DNA from: Roseivirga sp. BDSF3-8
GTDB taxonomy: Bacteria > Bacteroidota > Bacteroidia > Cytophagales > Cyclobacteriaceae
DNA: 64,000 nucleotides
Assembly (NCBI RefSeq): GCF_041449215.1
Contig: NZ_JBGNFV010000001.1
Coordinates: 5,411,001 to 5,475,000 of the forward strand
Direction: 5' to 3'
Shown here: positions 27,969-37,974 of the stretch, one piece after another
Numbering within the stretch: the stretch's first letter is position 1
Layout of the letters: each line of letters starts with the position of its first letter
Notes under the pieces: model-generated
Database searches by the model: none
What the model was told of the DNA's origin: nothing
The model's input: only the letters and a program-made list of their open reading frames with translations
Position numbers and translations under genes: made by a program

Positions 27969-28431
27969 TATCCATACCTCACTGGTATTATCAAACACAT
28001 TAAAGAGTGGTCACCGGCCTGTCTTATTGATTATTTGTGAGTCAAAGCTGAGGGTATGACGATTTTGGCAAAACGGTTAAAGGCGTCTATACCAATGCAT
28101 TCCGCTACATTAGATGCACAAACAATCAGTTATTTGTTATCATTATGATACCTTGAAATATCATTTTTTTAACAAAATTTGAATAAGCTTATACCTGACT
28201 GTGCATTTTAGGATGGAAGTGAATAAATTATTAAGACAATGCCGGTATGAGGCCGGTGGGTATTAATAAACAAACCTTCAACCCCATGGATAGCCAGCTT
28301 GACTTACATACCTCTCTTCAACCAGGGCCCATTCAATTTTCCCAAACGGTCACTACCGGACCCTGACCCTGCTGCGGCGCATCTGTTACTCTTATTCAAC
28401 CTACTTTATTACCAGCTAATTCCTATCTATC
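27969..28431. other. Intergenic region, promoter side of the TPR/HTH regulator
   Basis: About 460 AT-rich bases between the serine hydrolase and the TPR regulator. I find no hairpin terminator, no RNA gene and no coding sequence. Promoter elements for the regulator are expected here, but no site matching the Bacteroidota consensus well was identified. Confidence 0.4.
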
Positions 28432-30198
28432 ATGTCCAAAAGGATATCGATCTTCATTTGCTTTATTTTATTGGCAAGCTTGTCCGCACGTACGCAGACC
28501 CTTAGGGTGTACACGGCTACAGGCACCCTGGCAGACACGCTTAGGATAAATGAAAACCTGACGCAGGCCCGTGCGGTGATCCGTAGCCAGCCGCAACAGG
28601 CGACGGCCCTGATCTCCGAAGCCCTGAGCCTATCGGAGGGCATTAATCACTACCCCAGTCAGATCAGGGTACGTATCCTACAGGGTACAAACTCCCTTTA
28701 TAAAGGAGAATACGAGGCGGCTCTGGGTTACTTCAGGCAGGGCATCCAACTGGCAGAACTGCTGGATGATGAACTGAGCCAGGGCCGTATTTATAATAAT
28801 ATGGCTGTGATATACCGTAAGCAGGGCCATTATCCCAATGCACTGAAACTGTATATGAAGGCGCTTGGCTCGTTCGAAGCACTGAAGGATGATTTCCGGA
28901 CAGCCCATGTACTCACAAATATTGCCAATGTCTATTCGGATAATGATCTCTATGAGGAGGCTATAGCTTACCATAAGCGTGCCCTGGCGATAATGGAAAG
29001 GCTGGGTAAGCAGATGGAGGCCGGGGCTATTCTGAATAACCTGGGTAACTGCTACTATGAAACGGACAATCCGCAGAAGGCACTGAAGGCCTACCGTGAG
29101 GCTTTTGCCATACGGCAGGAAATGGGTGATGGCCGGGGGACGGCTATTACATTACACAATATCGGTAACATTCAGTGTGATGAGAAAGCGTACAGTAGCT
29201 GCCTGGAAAGCTATCGTGAAGCGCTTAGGCTTGCCGTAGCGGTGGAGGATGCTTTCGGGATCAGCACTTACTCGGCGAGCCTGGGCAATGCCTACCTGAT
29301 GACGGAACATATGGACAGTGCCCAATGGTACCTGGGGCAGGCACTGGAGATGTCACAACATATAGGGGCCAAATCCACTGAACTGGAAACGCTGCAGATG
29401 ATGGCGAGGCTGGACTCAGCGCTGGGCAACTACAAAAGGGCTTTTGTGAATTACCAGCAGTATGCTGCACTGAAAGACTCTCTCTTTAACCTGCAAAATG
29501 CCCAGCAGATCACCAGGCTACAATCAGAATATGAGGTAAAAGCCAGGCAGCAGGAAAATCTGGCACTTAAATCTGAGGTTGTCCTTTGGAAAAAGCTGGC
29601 TTTATTTCTGTACCTGGGCATCATTGTGGTCTTTGCTTTATTTCTTGCCTACCGGGCATGGCTTAAAAACAGGAAAAAACAACAGGTAAAGGCTGGCGGT
29701 GATAAGCAGGAAAGCGCTGAAATGGCCGGCACTGAGGGGGTGGAGCAGGAGAAAGAGTCCGAACTGCTACGAAAAAAGCAGGAACTAAGTACGCTTCACC
29801 TGCAAATGATGCAACAGAACAAAACGCTTGGTGCGCTCCGCAGCCGGCTGCAAAAGGAGGAGGCCTCAGATGTGGCGGTAGCCCGGGGGCCTGCCCTGAA
29901 AGAGGTGGCGAGGGAACTGGACAAACTGATCAAGGGGGACGATAACTGGCAGAGCTTCCAGGTACACTTTGAGAGTATCCATACAGGCTTCTTCAAAAGA
30001 CTGCAGGATAAGTTTCCGGGCCTTACCCTGAACGACCATAAGCTGTGTGCCTACCTGAGGCTGAACCTGTCTACCAAAGAAATTGCAAAATTACTACATG
30101 TCTCTCCCGCAGCCATTCAAAAATCGCGGCAAAGGCTGCGGAAAAAAATGAATCTTCAGGCTGAGTCAGACCTGTCTCTTATCCTGTCCAACATATAA
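28432..30198 (+). CDS. TPR-containing membrane protein with C-terminal LuxR-type HTH
   Basis: A 588-residue protein with this layout: signal peptide (IFICFILLASLSARTQ); six or more tetratricopeptide repeats at about residues 40-340 (for example SQGRIYNNMAVIYRKQGHYP and GAILNNLGNCYYETDNPQ); a membrane segment (LALFLYLGIIVVFALFLAYRA) near 390; a Gln/Lys/Glu-rich coiled coil; and a C-terminal helix-turn-helix (LNLSTKEIAKLLHVSPAAIQ, then KSRQRLRKKM). This is the Bacteroidota type of one-component regulator in which periplasmic TPRs sense and the cytoplasmic HTH binds DNA. The next gene starts 167 bases downstream behind a paired direct repeat that may be its operator. Confidence 0.85.
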   Translation: MSKRISIFICFILLASLSARTQTLRVYTATGTLADTLRINENLTQARAVIRSQPQQATALISEALSLSEGINHYPSQIRVRILQGTNSLYKGEYEAALGYFRQGIQLAELLDDELSQGRIYNNMAVIYRKQGHYPNALKLYMKALGSFEALKDDFRTAHVLTNIANVYSDNDLYEEAIAYHKRALAIMERLGKQMEAGAILNNLGNCYYETDNPQKALKAYREAFAIRQEMGDGRGTAITLHNIGNIQCDEKAYSSCLESYREALRLAVAVEDAFGISTYSASLGNAYLMTEHMDSAQWYLGQALEMSQHIGAKSTELETLQMMARLDSALGNYKRAFVNYQQYAALKDSLFNLQNAQQITRLQSEYEVKARQQENLALKSEVVLWKKLALFLYLGIIVVFALFLAYRAWLKNRKKQQVKAGGDKQESAEMAGTEGVEQEKESELLRKKQELSTLHLQMMQQNKTLGALRSRLQKEEASDVAVARGPALKEVARELDKLIKGDDNWQSFQVHFESIHTGFFKRLQDKFPGLTLNDHKLCAYLRLNLSTKEIAKLLHVSPAAIQKSRQRLRKKMNLQAESDLSLILSNI

Positions 30199-30225
30199 TT
30201 ATGGCCGACCAAATGAATTAAAACG

Positions 30226-30288
30226 GGGACAAAGGGGATATGTCCTACCCTTGTCCCACCCCATGCAGGGGATGTCCGGCCCTTGTCC
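30226..30288 (+). promoter_or_regulatory. Paired direct repeats and inverted repeat upstream of the SpoIID-like gene
   Basis: TGTCCTACCCTTGTCC and TGTCCGGCCCTTGTCC are 32 bases apart, that is three helical turns. The first also forms the right arm of an inverted repeat with GGGACAAAGGGG to its left. The T-tract needed for a terminator is absent. It lies between a LuxR-type HTH gene and the gene that may be its target, which suggests an operator (inference); an RNA hairpin in the leader is the alternative. Confidence 0.45.
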
Positions 30289-30365
30289 TACATGAAAATT
30301 TCGCTCCGTAGAAATGGTTTAGCAAGTTGCACTAAATCAATTTTTCTAAACCATAAATCACAACT

Positions 30366-32504
30366 ATGGAGCTATGTAATTTTACCTATTCACTACTAAA
30401 ACGGAGGCTGCTTAGCCTGGCGGTTTTGGGGCTGATATGCCTCACAGGGGCGGGACCTGCCCTGGCACAGGCGGGTGGCTTTATTTTCAAACTGCGCGAT
30501 CAGCAGACGGGCCTTAATGTGGCCGGTGCTAAGGTATTCGTATACGATGAAGCTGATAAAAATGCTTCACCCCTTGCGATCTATGAGCGTGGCAATATGA
30601 ATGTATCTCTGGAAGATGGCTACTACCGCTTTGTCATTAAGGCGCCGGGATATGACGACCTTGAAACGTACTTTAAATCGGAAGCTGGTCAGACACTGGA
30701 GGTGAAAGCTATGCTGGACCCTCGCTCACCTTCTTCTGAAATGTACAGGCGACTTTCCGAAAAGGGAAATGCTTCGGCAAGCCGGTCTGCTAATGAGTCT
30801 GTCATAGAGGGCTATGTAGGCGACAAAGAAACAGGCGAGCCCCTGCAGGGTGTACGGGTAGCGGTAGGTCCGCGTCAGGGTGTAACGAACGCCCAAGGAT
30901 TCTTCCAAATCCGCATGCCTGCCCCTGAGCAGTCTGCGAAAGCTATAAATGATCCTGAACTGATGCCGGCGCAGGCTACACTGGTGATCACTAAAGAGGG
31001 CTACCGCCAGCACGAAGTGCAGGATTTCTTCCTGATGCCAGACACGCAGTCTTTCAAAATTGCACTGGAAAAAGGCAGCGCTGAAGGCCGTGTAGCACCA
31101 AGTACGGAAAAGTACCAGCATGGTATGTTTGCCGAAAAGCACGAGGATGAAGAGCCTGTCAAGGATTTCGGTTTCCGTAACCCGTTCATGAGCCAGCAGG
31201 CCTCAGCCAATACAGCCCCGCCCATGCCTACTTCTATCCGCATAGGTACCGGCTGTAATACGTCTTACTGTACGTGTACCGGCGTCATTGTACTCAACTT
31301 TGAGTCATACGTAGAAGCCGGACTGGACGATGAGTGGATCTCGGGCTGGAATGCCAACTCGCTCCGTGCCGGCGCTATTGCTTACCGTACATACGCTGCC
31401 CGCCACACGATATATCCTTATGCGAGCAACTATGATCTTACCAGCAATACCTGCCGCCAGGCTTATGGTTCTGCCTCATACGCAGCCACTATTAACGCGG
31501 CGCAGTATACCTCAGGTCAGGTACTGGTAAAGGGCGGTACCTTTGCCTTTTCAGAATACTCTGCCGAGAATAACGCCAAGGCTTGTGCTGACGGCTATGC
31601 GGGGGATAACAATGTATATGCCTGCTTCTCAGATGCTGTATGTGCCGGCTACAATCCGAACGGCCACGGCCGTGGCATGTGCCAGTGGGGCTCTGCACGC
31701 TGGGCCAACAGCGGCTACAGCCATACCTGGATTCTGGACCACTACTATAACCGTAACGGTATCTACCGGGCCACGGGTGGTTCTTCAGGAGGCGGGACCA
31801 ATATTGCCACCAGTGCTTCTGTTTACTCACACTCTTCTGACTATGGCGCAGGCTACACAGCCTGGCAGGCTATCGATGGCAGGCTCGATACCAAATGGGT
31901 GTCCAATGGTGTGAACACCTACCAGGCGATGTACCTGAACCTGAACGGATACTTCAATATTAACAAGTTCGTGATCAAACATGCGGGCGCCAATGGCGAA
32001 TGGTCTGCAATGAATACGGAGCACTATAAGATCTACTACTGGAGCGGCAGCAGCTGGGTAAGTGTAGTGGACTACTATAACACGCAGCAGCATAATGAGA
32101 CCTCGCATAACGTGAGCCTATCGGCGCAGTATGTCTACCTGGAAATACTGGACCCGGGCGTGGACAATTACACACGTATACCTGAGTGGGAGATCTATGG
32201 CAGCAGTGGCTCCAGAGCAGAGCTACAGCCGCAGCCACCGCTTAATAACAGCCTGAGCTCGCTGATGGTCTACCCTAACCCGGCAGAAGATGAGCTGAAT
32301 GTACGCTTCGGCACGCCCCGCCAGCAGCCTTACAGCCTCTCGATGGTAGACATTACGGGCCGCGAGGTATATACGGAAAGCTTTGACAATGCTGACAACA
32401 GCAGCAGCGCTTCTGTACGGGTTTCAAACCTGAAGCCTGGCATCTATCTGCTTACGGTAAGTGGTGCTGAAGGCACGGAGACTATCCGCTGCCAGGTAAA
32501 ATAA
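30366..32504 (+). CDS. Secreted SpoIID/LytB-domain protein with discoidin domain and T9SS tail
   Basis: A 712-residue protein. After a long signal peptide (LLSLAVLGLICLTGAGPALAQ) come two carboxypeptidase-regulatory-like beta domains (about 40-120 and 145-240), a SpoIID/LytB amidase-enhancer domain (about 290-470, with LRAGAIAYRTYAARH and GHGRGMCQWGSARWA), an F5/8 type C (discoidin) domain (about 475-620) and a T9SS sorting domain starting VYPNPAEDELNV. SpoIID domains are lytic transglycosylases that act on denuded glycan strands. Here the enzyme is exported by T9SS, so the target is probably a foreign cell wall or the cell surface (inference). The next gene, 23 bases downstream, encodes an M23-like protein with a near-duplicate discoidin domain and a T9SS tail. 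Confidence 0.92.
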   Translation: MELCNFTYSLLKRRLLSLAVLGLICLTGAGPALAQAGGFIFKLRDQQTGLNVAGAKVFVYDEADKNASPLAIYERGNMNVSLEDGYYRFVIKAPGYDDLETYFKSEAGQTLEVKAMLDPRSPSSEMYRRLSEKGNASASRSANESVIEGYVGDKETGEPLQGVRVAVGPRQGVTNAQGFFQIRMPAPEQSAKAINDPELMPAQATLVITKEGYRQHEVQDFFLMPDTQSFKIALEKGSAEGRVAPSTEKYQHGMFAEKHEDEEPVKDFGFRNPFMSQQASANTAPPMPTSIRIGTGCNTSYCTCTGVIVLNFESYVEAGLDDEWISGWNANSLRAGAIAYRTYAARHTIYPYASNYDLTSNTCRQAYGSASYAATINAAQYTSGQVLVKGGTFAFSEYSAENNAKACADGYAGDNNVYACFSDAVCAGYNPNGHGRGMCQWGSARWANSGYSHTWILDHYYNRNGIYRATGGSSGGGTNIATSASVYSHSSDYGAGYTAWQAIDGRLDTKWVSNGVNTYQAMYLNLNGYFNINKFVIKHAGANGEWSAMNTEHYKIYYWSGSSWVSVVDYYNTQQHNETSHNVSLSAQYVYLEILDPGVDNYTRIPEWEIYGSSGSRAELQPQPPLNNSLSSLMVYPNPAEDELNVRFGTPRQQPYSLSMVDITGREVYTESFDNADNSSSASVRVSNLKPGIYLLTVSGAEGTETIRCQVK

Positions 32505-32527
32505 TTCAACCGCTATAATTCTTATTT

Positions 32528-33895
32528 ATGAATCAATTGATAAAACATATATGTGGCCTGGCGCTGCTCCTGATCTCAGGAGCGGCCTTCGGGCAGAACG
32601 CAGCATTTACGCTGACCACTTCGGGCGACTCGCATATCTACTGGCCCTATGGCAGCTCACAGTTCAACTCCAAGACAGGTAGCTGGTGCTGTAACAATGG
32701 GGCCAGCGGGAGCTACTGCCCTACGGGTACGAATAACTGGCGGGTGACCAACGGCACAGGCTGTGGCTTTCACACAGGTGGCGATACCTATGCGGAGGAC
32801 TGGCAGCGCGACACGCGCGCAAACACACTGAACCAGCCTGTGTATGCCCCCTTATCGGGCACTATTAAGGTAGCCCGCGATGTAGGGAACAGCTACGGTA
32901 ACATGGTGGTGATACAGTCGGATGTAAACGCAGGCTTTGCCTTTATGGTGGCACACCTGAACAGTGACAATGTATACGAAGGCCAGTATGTATCGGTGGG
33001 AGACCTGATCGGTTATGTGGGTGCTTCCGGCGGCCAGGCTGTGGTGCATACGCATGTGGTGCTGTACAAAGGCATTACGGCCTCTGCACTGGAGAATCTG
33101 AAGTACGGCGCTACGCCTCCTTCTTATATGGCGGCTCCTTTCTACATGGATGCTGTAGGTGGAGGATCATCTTCCGGAACCAATCTTTCCGCTAATGCGG
33201 CTGTATACTCTCACACCTCTGACTATGGTGCAGGCTATACACCCTGGCAGGCGATAGACGGCTCTACGTCTACCAAGTGGGTATCTGACGGAGTGAACGC
33301 CACGCAGACGATGTACCTGAACCTGAACGGTAACTTTAACGTGACCAAGCTGGTGCTGAAACACGCCGGAGCGGGTGGTGAGTGGTCTGCCATGAATACG
33401 GAGCACTATGAGATCAAGTACTACAATGGCAGTAGCTGGGTGCAGGCGGTAAATCACTACAATACCTCACAGCAGAACATCACACAGCATACAGTAAACT
33501 TTAATGCCCAATATGTACTGCTGAGAATATACGATCCGGGCGTGGACAACTACACCCGCCTGCCTGAGTGGGAGATATGGGGCAGCGGTTCCGGTGCCAG
33601 AACGGCTGAGGTGCAGCCTCCGATGGACAAAATTGAAGCCTCGCAGCCTCTCATTACCTTATTCCCTAACCCGGTGCAGGACCAGCTAAGCATAAACTGG
33701 ACAGGTGATAACCGTGATGGGGTAAAGATCGATATCATCAATACTTCCGGACAGGTAGTAAAAAGCATGAATGTAGATGAGCTGAATGGCAACAACGCGA
33801 TCAATATGGACATCGCTAACCTTAACCCGGGGGTCTATCAACTGGCTGTTTCCGGTAAGGAGGGTAAAGAGGTAAGCTCTTTCGTGAAAAAATAA
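32528..33895 (+). CDS. Secreted M23-family (LytM) peptidase with discoidin domain and T9SS tail
   Basis: A 455-residue protein with a signal peptide (HICGLALLLISGAAFGQ). Residues about 60-195 form an M23 peptidase domain: GFHTGGDTYAEDW supplies the HxxxD zinc ligands, VYAPLSGTIKVARD is the typical strand, and VVHTHVVLY supplies the HxH. A discoidin domain (about 215-355) follows that is very close to the one in the preceding gene, including SAMNTEHYEI, DPGVDNYTRLPEWEIWG and the same AWQAIDG-type start (PWQAIDG). The last 80 residues are a T9SS sorting domain (LFPNPVQDQLSI). M23 enzymes cut peptide cross-links, and the neighbour cuts glycans, so the two probably act together on peptidoglycan outside the cell (inference). 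Confidence 0.92.
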   Translation: MNQLIKHICGLALLLISGAAFGQNAAFTLTTSGDSHIYWPYGSSQFNSKTGSWCCNNGASGSYCPTGTNNWRVTNGTGCGFHTGGDTYAEDWQRDTRANTLNQPVYAPLSGTIKVARDVGNSYGNMVVIQSDVNAGFAFMVAHLNSDNVYEGQYVSVGDLIGYVGASGGQAVVHTHVVLYKGITASALENLKYGATPPSYMAAPFYMDAVGGGSSSGTNLSANAAVYSHTSDYGAGYTPWQAIDGSTSTKWVSDGVNATQTMYLNLNGNFNVTKLVLKHAGAGGEWSAMNTEHYEIKYYNGSSWVQAVNHYNTSQQNITQHTVNFNAQYVLLRIYDPGVDNYTRLPEWEIWGSGSGARTAEVQPPMDKIEASQPLITLFPNPVQDQLSINWTGDNRDGVKIDIINTSGQVVKSMNVDELNGNNAINMDIANLNPGVYQLAVSGKEGKEVSSFVKK

Positions 33896-33946
33896 CCCTC
33901 AGTTATGAGGAATAAATTTAGGTAAGTTAGTATACCCATTAGACAG

Positions 33947-33980
33947 ATAGCCCGGCGCCTATGGTGCCGGGCTATTTATT
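33947..33980 (+). terminator. Rho-independent terminator of the SpoIID/M23 operon
   Basis: A 10-bp stem (ATAGCCCGGC / GCCGGGCTAT) that extends inward by three further pairs around a TAT loop, followed by TTATTT. It lies about 50 bases past the stop of the M23 gene. Confidence 0.85.
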
Positions 33981-34116
33981 TGTGGAAGCGTATGCCTGTG
34001 CTTCGTTCCTATGTAACCTGATTGGTTTTTGACTTTAATTGGCTACAAAGACTTCGGCCTGATGGGACTTTTAAAGCTCAGCAATGTATAATACGGTAAC
34101 CCCTTGAAGTATTATT

Positions 34117-34740
34117 CTACTTTGAAGGACAAATATCAATACTACCCGTGTGATGCACTAATTCTTTCGTACTGAAAACGTAACCGGAGTCCACCCCGCC
34201 ATTAAAATCAATGAGCCCACCAGTGGCATTAGCCATAATAGAATAGTTATATCCGGCTTTCTTTCTTATGATAAAACCAAAGCTTCTCTGTAATTCCCCT
34301 TCTTTCCCCACTACTTCATCAAAAATCAACCTATCGGTATCGAGAGGATCAAGCGAAGAAATGACCCTGGAAAGGGTGAAGGAAGTCACCTGATCATCAT
34401 CAAGATCTTTCTCAGTAAATACGGGGATTTCATATATCATAAAGGTCACCCCCGTTATCCTGAATGGCACCTCTCCGATGTTTTTGATATTATACCTTCC
34501 TGAAATGGTGCATAAGGCGTTATCTTCTCCCCAGGCATCATTATTTGTGACGAGGGAGGTAATAGTAGTAGAAGCAATAGGAATGCTGCTTTTGCTCAGT
34601 TTAAGGTTCTTTAGCTCCTGCTCTTTGGTTTGTTTTTCGATAAAATTTGTTCCTGCCATCAGTATCCAGCAGGCTGAAATAACCAGTACTATATTCTGCA
34701 CCCAAAACTTTGCTACCTCTACATTATCTTTATTAATCAT
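34117..34740 (-). CDS. Single-pass membrane protein of unknown function
   Basis: A 207-residue protein with one N-terminal membrane segment (FWVQNIVLVISACWILMAGT), a short charged helix and a beta-rich extracytoplasmic domain of about 150 residues (CTISGRYNIKNIGEVPFRIT, SFTLSRVISSLDPLDTDRL). The N-terminus resembles small single-anchor proteins in which NVEVAKFWVQNI precedes the anchor. There is no recognised domain, no catalytic motif and no operon partner, because the efflux genes start further upstream in the same orientation. Confidence 0.6.
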   Translation of the reverse strand: MINKDNVEVAKFWVQNIVLVISACWILMAGTNFIEKQTKEQELKNLKLSKSSIPIASTTITSLVTNNDAWGEDNALCTISGRYNIKNIGEVPFRITGVTFMIYEIPVFTEKDLDDDQVTSFTLSRVISSLDPLDTDRLIFDEVVGKEGELQRSFGFIIRKKAGYNYSIMANATGGLIDFNGGVDSGYVFSTKELVHHTGSIDICPSK

Positions 34741-34837
34741 TTATCAGACAATTACATTTAATCTAACCGGGACACATGGGTCCTGTATTACAATACGCGC
34801 AATTGCCTTAAACTAGCAAAAAATCATATAATACCTG

Positions 34838-37800
34838 CTAAGCCTTTGCTGCTTCGGGGCGTACGATCTTTTTGCCCCTGATAGCCACATAGATATCTTC
34901 CAGTATGAGGTAGAGGCTGGGTACTATGAGCAGGATAATGGTGGTGGCGAAGATGATACCGAAGCCCAGGCTGATGGCCATGGGGATGAGGTTCTTAGCC
35001 TGCTTAGAGCTTTCTAAAATAATGGGGGTCAGCCCGCCGAAGGTGGTGAGGGTGGTAAGCATAATGGGCCTGAAACGCCTTACGCCTGCCTCATGGATGG
35101 CCTCAAATACGGACTTGTCGCCCCGCCTTCTGTTTGCATAGTCGATCATGATGAGGGAGTCATTTACCACCACCCCGGAGAGGGCTATCACCCCCATGAG
35201 GCTTACGAGGGAAAGGTCATAGCCGAGCAGGATGTGACCAAGTACCGCCCCTACAATACCGAAGGGTATAGCGGCCATGACGATCAGAGGCTGTATATAA
35301 TTACCGAAAGCTATGGCCAACAGGGCATATATAATGAGCATGGCCATGATAAATCCGCCGTACAGGCTTTGGGTACTTTCACGCATATCGGCCTGGCTCC
35401 CCTCAAAGCTCCAGGTGATACCGGGGTAGTCGGCGCGTAGCTGGGGCAGCACGTCGGTCTTGAGTGACTCCAGCACCTGTGATACGGTATTGGCTGGCTC
35501 CACGTCCATTCCTACGGTGACCACGCGGCGGCCATTGCGGCGGTTAATGCTGGTAAAGGCCTCACGCTGACGCACATCTACTACATCCAGCAGGGGTACG
35601 CTTACGCTGTCGGGGGTCTGGATGAGAAAGTCTTCGAGATTATAGAGGTCTTTGCGTTCTTCGTAGGGAAGCTTTACGCGCACTTCCACTTCATTATTTC
35701 CGCGTAGCTGGCGCATGGCAAGGGCCCCGAAAAAGGCATCGCGTACCTGCTGGCCGACGTAGCTGGGGGTAATGCCGAGGTTGCGCCCTTCGGGCAGAAG
35801 TTCGAAGTCGTACTGCAGTTTGCCCTTATTATAATTGTCGTTTACGTCGCGGGTGTTACTGAAGGACTTCATTTTTTCAGAAAAGGCCATACTGGCTGCT
35901 TCCAGCACTTCTATGTCGCTGTGGCTCAGGTCTACACTGATGTCCTGTGCATAGCCCCCGGGGCCCCGCTCGGCCTCAAAGGTGATCTGGTCCACGCCCT
36001 CTATGTCGCCGATCTCATCGCGCCATAGCTCGATCACTTGCTGGGCGCTCATATCACGCTGGTCGGGGTCTTTCATCACGATCTCCACATCGATGAAGTT
36101 CTGGTTACGCACGTTGGTTTTTACCCCCTCGGCCACCTGGTAGAGGTCATGCTCCTCAAACATGCGGAGGGTGGAGGTGGTGATCTCGTCGGCCACGCGG
36201 GCAGCCTGGTCAGGAGTGGTGCTTACAGGAAGGCTTACACCTGCTTCTATCTCATCGGCCGATACCTCGGGCATGAGGATCATGCCCATGTGATCGCTGT
36301 ACCCGTAGCCGCCCACTACGAGCAGCAGGCCAAGGCTGGCGCTGAGGGTGATGTAGCGGTTATCGAGGCACTTTCGCAGAAAAGGGCGGTAATAGGTATC
36401 CACCAACCGCTCGAAGCCTTTGGCAAAGCGTTCCTGGTAGCGGGTGATGTACTTACCTATGTTCAGGCGGTCTTTCTTTTTGCTGTGGCCGAGGTGGCTG
36501 GGCAGGATAAAGAGCGCTTCAAACAGGGATACGGCCAGTACGATGATGACGACAGCGGGCAGCGGCCACCAGAACTTACCGGTGGTACCGGGTATGAACA
36601 GCAGGGGGATAAAGGCGATAATGTTGGTAAGGATACTGAATACCACGGGGCGTGAGATGTCGCGCGTACCGGCAATGGCGGCTTTGAGGGGGCTCATACC
36701 CTGCTGGCGGTATTCGTAGATATTCTCCCCTACTACCACGGCATCATCTACCACTATACCCAGCACGACAAGGAAGCCAAACATGGAGATCATGTTGATG
36801 CTGACATCAATAAGGGGCAGGAAGATCATGCCACCTATAAAGGCGATAGCCATGCCCATCATGACCCAGAAGGCCAGCTTATACTCAAGGAAAAGGGCGA
36901 GTATGATGAGTACGATGAAGATAGCCATGATGCCATTCTCCGTAAGCAGTGACAGGCGCTCGCGATAGTCTTCTGCGGCATTGCTGTCTATACGTATTTT
37001 AACGCCTTCGGGCAATGTTTGCTCGTATTCGTCCAGTATGCCCTGCACGGCTTCGGCAATCTCCAGGGGGCTCTGGCCACCTATCCGGTAGATGTCCAGC
37101 TCTACGGAAGGGGTCTGGTTAAACTGTGAGTGAAAGCCGGTCTCTTCGAAGCCGTCCCGTATGTTGGCCAGCTCGCCCAGGGTAACGGTAGCGCCGGAGG
37201 AGGAGGTAATGATCTCAATATTACCGAACTCTTCGGCCCACTGCTTACGCTCTTTCATACGCAGCAGTATCTCACCGGATTCGGTCTCGACAGACCCGGC
37301 TGGCACGTCTTCGCTCGAGCGGCTGATGAGGTCGGCCACCTGTCCGAGGGTAAGGTTGTACTCCCGCAGCTTGTTGCGGGGTATTTCCACGTGGGTGACG
37401 TACTCGGGGACATTGCCTATCTCCACCTGGGTAATGGACTCGTTATTGAGGAGGCGGTCACGCAGGCGTTCAGCGAGCTTTCGCAGGGTCCAGATATCTA
37501 CGTTACCGTAGAGGCCCACTTCCATAACCGAGCGCTGCCGTGACTGCAGGCGCACTTCGGGCTCCTCTATCTCATCGGGAAAGGTGCGTATACGGGCAAT
37601 GGACTGATCTATGTCCTGGAAGGCTTTCATACGGTCGGTACCGGCTACCAGCTCTATCGTTATTCTACCCGACCCTTCCTCGGCGGTACTGCTGATCTCT
37701 TTGATGCCCTGTACACCACGGATGGCCTCCTCCACCGGCATAAGGATACCCTGCTCTACCTCTGCGGGTGCAGAACCGGGGTATACGACGCTTACCTCTA

Positions 37801-37972
37801 CCACATCGAGGGCAAACTGGGGGTAGACCTCTTTCTGTACGGAGTACATGGTCCAGGCACCTCCGCCGATCAGTATGATCATAAGCAGGTTGGCCACCAG
37901 CGGGTTCTTTGCCATGTAGGCGATGGGGCCCTTGATGTTCTTTGTTTCCTTATCTTCTATGTCCTTTGCCAT
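34838..37972 (-). CDS. RND efflux pump, inner-membrane permease subunit
   Basis: A 1044-residue protein of the AcrB/MexB-type RND superfamily, with the normal length and twelve membrane segments in two repeats. Landmarks: the N-terminal anchor ([20 protein letters not shown]), the conserved [17 protein letters not shown] helix (TM4) with the two Asp of the proton relay, the porter segments ([12 protein letters not shown]), and the second half with [20 protein letters not shown] and [20 protein letters not shown]. It is the last gene of a three-gene operon, following the adaptor gene by two bases. The substrate range cannot be told; it may export drugs, bile-like compounds or lipophilic toxins. 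Confidence 0.95.
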   Translation of the reverse strand: MAKDIEDKETKNIKGPIAYMAKNPLVANLLMIILIGGGAWTMYSVQKEVYPQFALDVVEVSVVYPGSAPAEVEQGILMPVEEAIRGVQGIKEISSTAEEGSGRITIELVAGTDRMKAFQDIDQSIARIRTFPDEIEEPEVRLQSRQRSVMEVGLYGNVDIWTLRKLAERLRDRLLNNESITQVEIGNVPEYVTHVEIPRNKLREYNLTLGQVADLISRSSEDVPAGSVETESGEILLRMKERKQWAEEFGNIEIITSSSGATVTLGELANIRDGFEETGFHSQFNQTPSVELDIYRIGGQSPLEIAEAVQGILDEYEQTLPEGVKIRIDSNAAEDYRERLSLLTENGIMAIFIVLIILALFLEYKLAFWVMMGMAIAFIGGMIFLPLIDVSINMISMFGFLVVLGIVVDDAVVVGENIYEYRQQGMSPLKAAIAGTRDISRPVVFSILTNIIAFIPLLFIPGTTGKFWWPLPAVVIIVLAVSLFEALFILPSHLGHSKKKDRLNIGKYITRYQERFAKGFERLVDTYYRPFLRKCLDNRYITLSASLGLLLVVGGYGYSDHMGMILMPEVSADEIEAGVSLPVSTTPDQAARVADEITTSTLRMFEEHDLYQVAEGVKTNVRNQNFIDVEIVMKDPDQRDMSAQQVIELWRDEIGDIEGVDQITFEAERGPGGYAQDISVDLSHSDIEVLEAASMAFSEKMKSFSNTRDVNDNYNKGKLQYDFELLPEGRNLGITPSYVGQQVRDAFFGALAMRQLRGNNEVEVRVKLPYEERKDLYNLEDFLIQTPDSVSVPLLDVVDVRQREAFTSINRRNGRRVVTVGMDVEPANTVSQVLESLKTDVLPQLRADYPGITWSFEGSQADMRESTQSLYGGFIMAMLIIYALLAIAFGNYIQPLIVMAAIPFGIVGAVLGHILLGYDLSLVSLMGVIALSGVVVNDSLIMIDYANRRRGDKSVFEAIHEAGVRRFRPIMLTTLTTFGGLTPIILESSKQAKNLIPMAISLGFGIIFATTIILLIVPSLYLILEDIYVAIRGKKIVRPEAAKA

Positions 37973-37974
37973 GG

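Noticed and set aside
36038-36655. Plus-strand open frame of 205 codons inside the RND pump gene
   Set aside because: Antisense shadow of a clear efflux pump gene with all expected motifs on the minus strand.
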